In this document: positions 59,355 through 64,000 of the stretch, piece by piece
Layout: every line of letters begins with the position of its first letter
Numbering within the stretch: the stretch's first letter is position 1
NCBI RefSeq assembly: GCF_030718205.1
Contig: NZ_JAUZQF010000024.1
Span: 1-64,000, forward strand
Length of the DNA: 64,000 nucleotides
Direction: 5' to 3'
Source: Nonomuraea turcica
GTDB lineage: Bacteria; Actinomycetota; Actinomycetes; Streptosporangiales; Streptosporangiaceae
Notes under the pieces: model-generated
The model's input: only the letters and a program-made list of their open reading frames with translations
What the model was told of the DNA's origin: nothing
Databases searched by the model: none
Position numbers and translations under genes: made by a program

Positions 59355-60143
59355 TCAGTCGGTTGCGCGGGCTGCGTTCTCAATGAGACGGGTTACCGCG
59401 CCGGGATCGATGATCAGTGCGGCGTGCGAGGCCGGCACCTCGACCGTGTGGGACTTGGCACGGGCGGTCATGAAGCGCTGAGCCTGCACCGGGATGGCGT
59501 GGTCGTTTTGGGAGATCAGTGCCCAGGACGGGACGGTCTTCCAGGCGGGTGTGCCGGAGGGATCGTTCAGCGCGCTGAAGGTGATCGGCCGCTGGGTGAC
59601 GGCCAGGAGCGCGCTGGTGGAGCGGGGCAGGTCGGCGGAGAAGATGTCGGCGAAGCTCTCGGTCTTGAGGTAGACGTCGGCGTCGCCGGAGGCCAAGGGC
59701 ACAGTCTTGATCGTGTCGTTGTTGATCTTGCTGCCCTCGTACCTGCCGGCCAGGCCGAAGACGCTCTCACCCTGGTCGGGGATGATGGCTGAGACGTACA
59801 CGAGGGCCTTGACGTCGGGGTCGGCGTTCGCGGCGTTGGTCACGACCGAGCCGCCGTACGAGTGGCCGACCAGGACGAGGGGCCCGTCCACGGTGGCGAG
59901 CAGGCTGTTGAGGTACGCGACGTCGGAGGCCAGGCCGCGCAGCGGGTTGGCCGGGGCGAGCACCGGATAGCCATCGCGCCTGAGCTGGGAGACGACTCCG
60001 TTCCAGCCCGAGGCGTCGGCCCAGGCGCCGTGAACGAGGACGACAGTGGGCTTGGCACCGGTCGCGTTCGCCGGCTGCGCCACCAGTGCGCCGCTCAGGG
60101 CGACCAGTAAGGCGGCGAAGGTGGTCTTCTGGCGTCGGGACAT
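59355..60143 (-). CDS. Exported alpha/beta hydrolase, paralogue 2
   Basis: This 262-residue hydrolase has a Sec signal peptide (MSRRQKTTFAALLVALSGAL, cleavage near ANA). The body begins VVLVHGAWADASGWNGVVSQ, with elbow LVGHSYGG, Asp region SQNDHAIPV and catalytic His in PASHAALIID. It is paralogous to the next hydrolase and to the cytoplasmic one at 40438-41157. The export signal is the main difference from the latter. The substrate is unknown. The 243 bp upstream hold no gene. Confidence 0.88.
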   Translation of the reverse strand: MSRRQKTTFAALLVALSGALVAQPANATGAKPTVVLVHGAWADASGWNGVVSQLRRDGYPVLAPANPLRGLASDVAYLNSLLATVDGPLVLVGHSYGGSVVTNAANADPDVKALVYVSAIIPDQGESVFGLAGRYEGSKINNDTIKTVPLASGDADVYLKTESFADIFSADLPRSTSALLAVTQRPITFSALNDPSGTPAWKTVPSWALISQNDHAIPVQAQRFMTARAKSHTVEVPASHAALIIDPGAVTRLIENAARATD

Positions 60144-60386
60144 GGCGGGAGTCCTTCTCTTCGTCGTGGCGGGGGTGAGGGTGGCGCCGTCCCCCTCCGA
60201 ACGGCGCCACGAAGGGTGGTCATTTGAGGAAGTCGAGCAGGGCGTCGCTCGTGCGGGCATGACCCAAATCTGCTGATCCGCGGGATTCTCGACATCGCAC
60301 GAATGCCTGAGATGGGTGTGGTGCGCCCAGGTGAGCGGGACCGGCACGCCCATGGCGACAGGCGGGCCGGTCCTGCTGCCGGGGCG

Positions 60387-61205
60387 TCAGCGGGTACGGC
60401 GGTCGGCCTGGACGACGGTGTCGGCGATGGCGACCGGGTGGCTGACCGAGATGGCGTGCGAGGACTTCACCTCGATGACGTGAGCCTTGGCGCGCTTGGC
60501 CATCCACCGCTGCCCGGCAGGCGAGATGGCCTTGTCTTGGGTGCTGATGACGGCCCAGGCCGGGATCTTCTTCCATGCCGGGGCGCCAGAAGGGCCGGAG
60601 TAGGCGGCCACACCGAAGGGACGCTGGGCGGCGGCCATGCGGCGGGCCTTGGCGATGGGCAGGTCGGCGGCGAACACCTTGGGGAAGCTCGACTGCTTGA
60701 TGTACAGGTCCACGCCCTTGCCCGCCGTGTCGGTGTACGGGCGCTGCTCCAGGGTGGCCGGGCCGAGCAGGCTGCCCGGGTACTTCTTCGGGTCCAGTAC
60801 GGTCTGGGTGCTCTCGCCCTTGTCCGGCAGGAACGCTGCCACGTACACCAGTGCCTTGACGTTGGTGGCGTGGCGGGCGGCATTGGTGATCACGGTGCCA
60901 CCGTAGGAATGGCCGACCAGGACCACCTTGCCGCTGATGCCCTTGACGACGCTCGCGATGTAGGCGGCGTCTCCCGACAGGCTGCGCAGCGGATTGGCGG
61001 GGGCGACCACCGGGTAGCCGCGCCGCTGCAACTGGGCGATGACCCCGTCCCAGCTGCTGGCGTCGGCGAAGGCGCCGTGGACCAGCACCACTGTGGGCAG
61101 GGTGCGCGTGGTGGTGCCGGCCATGGCGGGGGTGGTGGACATCGTGATGGCGCCCAGACCAAGTGCGACGGCGGCGCCCCGCCAAGCGGATGGCAAGTGA
61201 AGCAT
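60387..61205 (-). CDS. Exported alpha/beta hydrolase, paralogue 3
   Basis: This 272-residue hydrolase has a signal peptide (MLHLPSAWRGAAVALGLGAI, cleavage near AMA), then VVLVHGAFADASSWDGVIAQ, elbow LVGHSYGG, Asp region STQDKAISP and His in KSSHAISVSHP. It forms a tandem pair with the preceding entry on the same strand, separated by 243 bp. Both resemble exported relatives that act on small esters or lactones in soil actinomycetes. The ATG at 61205 was chosen by the signal peptide. Confidence 0.88.
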   Translation of the reverse strand: MLHLPSAWRGAAVALGLGAITMSTTPAMAGTTTRTLPTVVLVHGAFADASSWDGVIAQLQRRGYPVVAPANPLRSLSGDAAYIASVVKGISGKVVLVGHSYGGTVITNAARHATNVKALVYVAAFLPDKGESTQTVLDPKKYPGSLLGPATLEQRPYTDTAGKGVDLYIKQSSFPKVFAADLPIAKARRMAAAQRPFGVAAYSGPSGAPAWKKIPAWAVISTQDKAISPAGQRWMAKRAKAHVIEVKSSHAISVSHPVAIADTVVQADRRTR

Positions 61206-61507
61206 GACAAAGCCTTTCGGTTCGGGAGAAAGCGGAACCCGGTGGGCAGCCGCCGGCGGCTGCCTCAACCGGTGCGTGCTCCACCGTTCCAGCGGCGACG
61301 GCAGGGGACATCGCACGAAGACTTGAGATCACAGCGCCGACTCGCGGCTCGGACCGGACCCGGTCGGCCCGGCGGTCTGCTCACCGACTACCGGCTGACC
61401 TGCCATGTCCCCGCCGGGGGATGTCACGTATCCGTGCGATGTCGGCCGATTCCATCACGCGTTGGCTGGGTTCATCGACCGCGCTGATCACTCATCTGGA
61501 GGCGACG

Positions 61508-62389
61508 ATGATTCCCGTCCGCCATCTCACCGGGGACGTCAATGGCCTGACCGTCTTCTACTGCGACGCGCCCACGATTGTGCTGTCGCACGGTCGCGGC
61601 CCTCGATCGTCTTCCCGACGCTCATCTTCACGGGACACCACCGCCGCCTGGGCAGCCACAACCGTGGACCACGGTACCGACCACGCGGCGCGGACCAGTC
61701 CGACGGTCTCCGCAGCTGATGACCAGTTGATCAGCGAGTTGGACGCGGCCGCTACGGTGTTCACCGCCACACGGCCCCGGCTCTACGCGATCGCGCGCAG
61801 TGTCCTCGGAGACGTGGGCGAGGCCGAGGACGTGGTGCAGGAGGCGTGGCTCCGGTGGGAACGCGCCGACCGCTCGGTCGTCATCAGTCCGCCCGCGTTC
61901 CTTGCGATGACGACCACCAGGCTCGCCATCAACGTGGTCCAGTCCGCCCGGAGGCGTCGAGAGACGTCCGTCAATCCGTGGCTCGTCGAAACGGTGGATC
62001 GCAGCGCCGGCCTAGAGACAGCGGCTGAACGGCACGAGGCGGTCGACGTGGCGGTCCGGCTGCTGTTGGAGAAACTGTCGCCCGCCGAACGGGCGGTATA
62101 TCTCCTCCGCACAGCATTCGACTACCCCTACCGGCGCATCTCCGAAGTCCTTCATCTGGGCGCCGACCATGCGCGGCAGCTCATGCGGCGCGCCCACGAA
62201 CACATCGCCACCGAGCGACGTCAGCCGGTGGACGCCGCGGCACATCGGCGTCTCGTGCGGGTTTTCCTCGCTGCGGCGCAGAACGGCGATCTCGCCGAAT
62301 TGGAGGAACTCCTCGCCGCTGACGTGTCCGCGAGGCTCGGCGACCCGAGGGCGAAGCCTGCTTCGAGCCGCCCGTCGTCGGACCGCTGA
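61508..62389 (+). CDS. SigJ-like ECF sigma factor lacking SnoaL domain (copy 2), with hydrolase-like N-terminal stub
   Basis: From residue about 75 this is a sigma factor (LYAIARSVLGDVGEAEDVVQ, LSPAERAVYLLRTAFDYPYR, RISEVLHLGADHARQLMRRA). It resembles the copy at 45297 and likewise ends just after FLAAAQNGDLAELEELLAAD, with 17 unrelated residues. The first 35 residues (MIPVRHLTGDVNGLTVFY, DAPTIVLSHG) look instead like the start of an alpha/beta hydrolase. GGAGG six bases before the ATG at 61508 belongs to that stub. The sigma factor could instead start at a GTG at 61664. A gene fusion after deletion is the simplest explanation. Confidence 0.78.
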   Translation: MIPVRHLTGDVNGLTVFYCDAPTIVLSHGRGPRSSSRRSSSRDTTAAWAATTVDHGTDHAARTSPTVSAADDQLISELDAAATVFTATRPRLYAIARSVLGDVGEAEDVVQEAWLRWERADRSVVISPPAFLAMTTTRLAINVVQSARRRRETSVNPWLVETVDRSAGLETAAERHEAVDVAVRLLLEKLSPAERAVYLLRTAFDYPYRRISEVLHLGADHARQLMRRAHEHIATERRQPVDAAAHRRLVRVFLAAAQNGDLAELEELLAADVSARLGDPRAKPASSRPSSDR

Positions 62390-62401
62390 CAGGCAACGTC
62401 G

Positions 62402-63160
62402 TCAACGGATTTCCACGGAGCCGCATTCGTCGTCTGGATTTGCCGGCTCCACGGTCGGTGCGATCTGCAATGGTGCCGCGGCCCCGCCGGCGATCTCGCG
62501 CCCTTGATTCAGCGTGTAGTCAAGCTGCCTGGCCAGGAGTGGGAGGGTCGCCGGAGGTAGATACGCATCAGCGCCGGCGTCAAGTAGTCGTCGGACCGGG
62601 CCGTGGTACTGAACTCCGAGCTCGTGGTCCTCGATTTCGGTGATGATGACGCGAGCTTTCGGGAACATCGATCGGAGCGCTGCGATCAGCTGCGGGCTGC
62701 CTGGAGGTATCAGCAGCACATCGGTTGTCGCGGGAGCCGCATGCATATCGAGCACTACGTAGTCCGCCCCGAGCTGGGTGGATAGCGCAACCCGAGCCGC
62801 GGTCGACAGCTCCATCGCGGTGGCCACGACTGTCACGCTCTCGTAGTCGATCGGTGCTTGATCGTTGGCCTCAGCTGGCGCGTCGCGATCGACGATGGCG
62901 CCTTGGACCACGTCAATGGTGCTGGAGATCGTCGCGATCGACGCGCCGTCACGCGTGAGGACCACGTTCTCACCAGGCTCGAGGGCGTCGATGAGCGCGA
63001 CGACGTCTTCGGGAAGGCGGGTCACGTCGATTCGCTGCGTGGAGCGCGGAGCGCGTTTGCGGATCACCAGATGATCACATGAGGTCCTTTTTGATGCTGT
63101 GATCTTGTTGGACGCCACTACACGACCATTGGTTCGAGGCCGCGCCGGAGTTTCTCTCAT
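62402..63160 (-). CDS. Possible Phd-like antitoxin domain fused to a receiver-like domain
   Basis: The N-terminal half contains RIDVTRLPEDVVALIDALEP, then GENVVLTRDGASIATI, the strand-helix-strand pattern of Phd/YefM-type antitoxins. The C-terminal half (about 110-230) resembles a response-regulator receiver fold, with ADYVVLDMHAAPATTDVLLI, SMFPKARVIITEIEDHE and LLDAGADAYLPPATLPLLA. The acidic pocket and Lys of true receivers are not clear, so phosphorylation is doubtful. The start is uncertain: ATG 63160, GTG 63118 and GTG 63067 are possible. No toxin gene is adjacent. It converges on the truncated sigma-factor gene with a 12-bp gap. Confidence 0.55.
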   Translation of the reverse strand: MRETPARPRTNGRVVASNKITASKRTSCDHLVIRKRAPRSTQRIDVTRLPEDVVALIDALEPGENVVLTRDGASIATISSTIDVVQGAIVDRDAPAEANDQAPIDYESVTVVATAMELSTAARVALSTQLGADYVVLDMHAAPATTDVLLIPPGSPQLIAALRSMFPKARVIITEIEDHELGVQYHGPVRRLLDAGADAYLPPATLPLLARQLDYTLNQGREIAGGAAAPLQIAPTVEPANPDDECGSVEIR

Positions 63161-63505
63161 CGTCCATGTCCGCGCCCATCGACGGTGACGCGAACGCACA
63201 CGGTGGGTATGGACTGGTCTTCATATTCGCTATGAAACCTGAGCGTCTCTGCCTGATCTCGTCGTGGCGGTGTTCGGGTTGGAGGCGATGGTGAAGTCCT
63301 GGGAAGGATCATCCTGTCAGGCCGGTGCGCGTCGGTGAGGTACCCGCCGATCGGGTTGACCCGTAACGCCGCTGAGCTTTCACGCCCTGCGCCATGCCGG
63401 GCGGTGACCGGTCCTGGCCAGGCAGGCAGGGGCGCTTGCGTTTTAAGGTCGCCGGGAACCGATGTCGTCAGCGACAGGCGCTGGTTCCATCGCGATGATC
63501 GGTGC
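63161..63505. other. Region without a recognised gene
   Basis: A minus-strand open frame continues through most of this 345-bp stretch, but the residues (Pro/Arg-rich, IGGYLTDAHRPDRMILPR) match nothing I can name. It overlaps the NUDIX gene. It may be mobile-element debris. No promoter or repeat stands out. Confidence 0.3.
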
Positions 63506-64000
63506 TCAACCGACGGCATCGGCCGCCAGAGTTGTCGCGTACTGCCGGATTCGGGCCGCATCTCCGGGGAAGTAGCTATCCCAGTCCTGGTCAAGTCGCA
63601 TCCAAGCGACTGGCTGTCCGTTCTCGGCCATCAGCGGCTGCGCCGGGTCGGCGATGGCGGCATAGGCCAGCGAGAGCGTCACCGGCAAGTTCGGATGAAA
63701 CGATCGCACCGCCACGGCCGCGGGACGCTTCAGCAGGTGCGGACGCAGCCCAGTCTCCTCGGCCAGTTCCCGGGCCGCGCCCTCGCGCGGTGTCTCGCCG
63801 GGCTCGACCCGGCCACCCGGCGGAACCCAGGCCCGCCATCGATGCCTGACCAGCACGATCTGCTCCACGGCGCGGTCGAAGACCCACACCTCGGCGCCCA
63901 ACGGCTCCATCGGAGCGGTCAAGGCGGTCTGCAGCCACGCGCGCGCCCCCTCGAACTCCAGAGTCGCGACCTCGGCATCGGCAACGGCGGCATCCAATAC
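63506..64000 (-). CDS. NUDIX hydrolase (5' end outside or at window edge)
   Basis: This protein of about 163 visible residues has an intact Nudix box, GGRVEPGETPREGAARELAE followed by ETGL (GX5EX7REUXEEXGU), after VRHRWRAWVPP. The family hydrolyses nucleoside diphosphates linked to another group. The only start codon seen is TTG at the last bases of the window, so the gene probably begins beyond the edge. It reads away from the edge toward the Phd/receiver-like gene. Confidence 0.85.
   Translation of the reverse strand, partial: VLDAAVADAEVATLEFEGARAWLQTALTAPMEPLGAEVWVFDRAVEQIVLVRHRWRAWVPPGGRVEPGETPREGAARELAEETGLRPHLLKRPAAVAVRSFHPNLPVTLSLAYAAIADPAQPLMAENGQPVAWMRLDQDWDSYFPGDAARIRQYATTLAADAVG

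Overview
The window is high-GC DNA (GTG starts, GC-rich third positions, many ATGA/GTGA stop-start overlaps, Sec-type small exported proteins, a WhiB protein, a SARP regulator, LuxR-type LAL regulators and SigJ-like sigma factors). This points to a filamentous actinomycete chromosome, most likely of the Streptosporangiaceae or Nonomuraea type; the genus is inferred from gene content only. No rRNA, tRNA, CRISPR array or complete insertion sequence was seen. Genes are mostly accessory: regulators, small oxidoreductases, alpha/beta hydrolases and exported proteins, with at least seven gene remnants between them.

Layout. 0.07-3.75 kb: two sugar ABC permeases and a GH13 alpha-glucosidase. 3.8-7.9 kb: a carboxymuconolactone-decarboxylase-like protein with an SDR, an HXXEE membrane protein, an orphan gene and a hydrolase with a palindromic operator. 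8.1-10.6 kb: an OmpR/histidine-kinase pair divergent from a VanY-like D,D-carboxypeptidase. 10.7-12.2 kb: a TetR-hydrolase operon with operators built into its promoter. 12.3-14.2 kb: an SPFH / ribbon-helix-helix / GPP34 operon. 14.4-17.3 kb: a DHA2 exporter divergent from its TetR regulator, with twin operators. 17.3-18.9 kb: a nucleoside deaminase, a PhzF-like protein and an Lrp/AsnC remnant.

19.1-28.1 kb is an island of eight small exported proteins plus one decayed copy, grouped around a 1076-residue SARP/NB-ARC/TPR regulator. It appears to split an SDR gene and carries an ISL3 transposase scrap. Three sites in it have YGGAAYA-type heptamers repeated every 11 bp, the arrangement expected of SARP binding sites.

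28.2-33.1 kb: a VOC-SigJ pair behind a long inverted repeat, an RHH-SRPBCC pair, an aldolase remnant, a P450 and two coupled cupins. 33.2-62.4 kb contains two related gene sets. Each has a LAL regulator, a ferritin-like VioB-type protein, small alpha/beta hydrolases and a SigJ-like sigma factor cut off before its SnoaL-like domain. In the second set the ferritin-like domain is fused to two CDGSH iron-sulfur motifs and sits downstream of an SDH/fumarate-reductase-type flavoprotein and a tandem universal stress protein, suggesting an iron/redox cassette. In the first set the ferritin-like gene overlaps a Na+/solute symporter gene and lies behind a WhiB gene. The end of the window holds a possible Phd-like/receiver-like fusion and a NUDIX hydrolase that runs off the edge.
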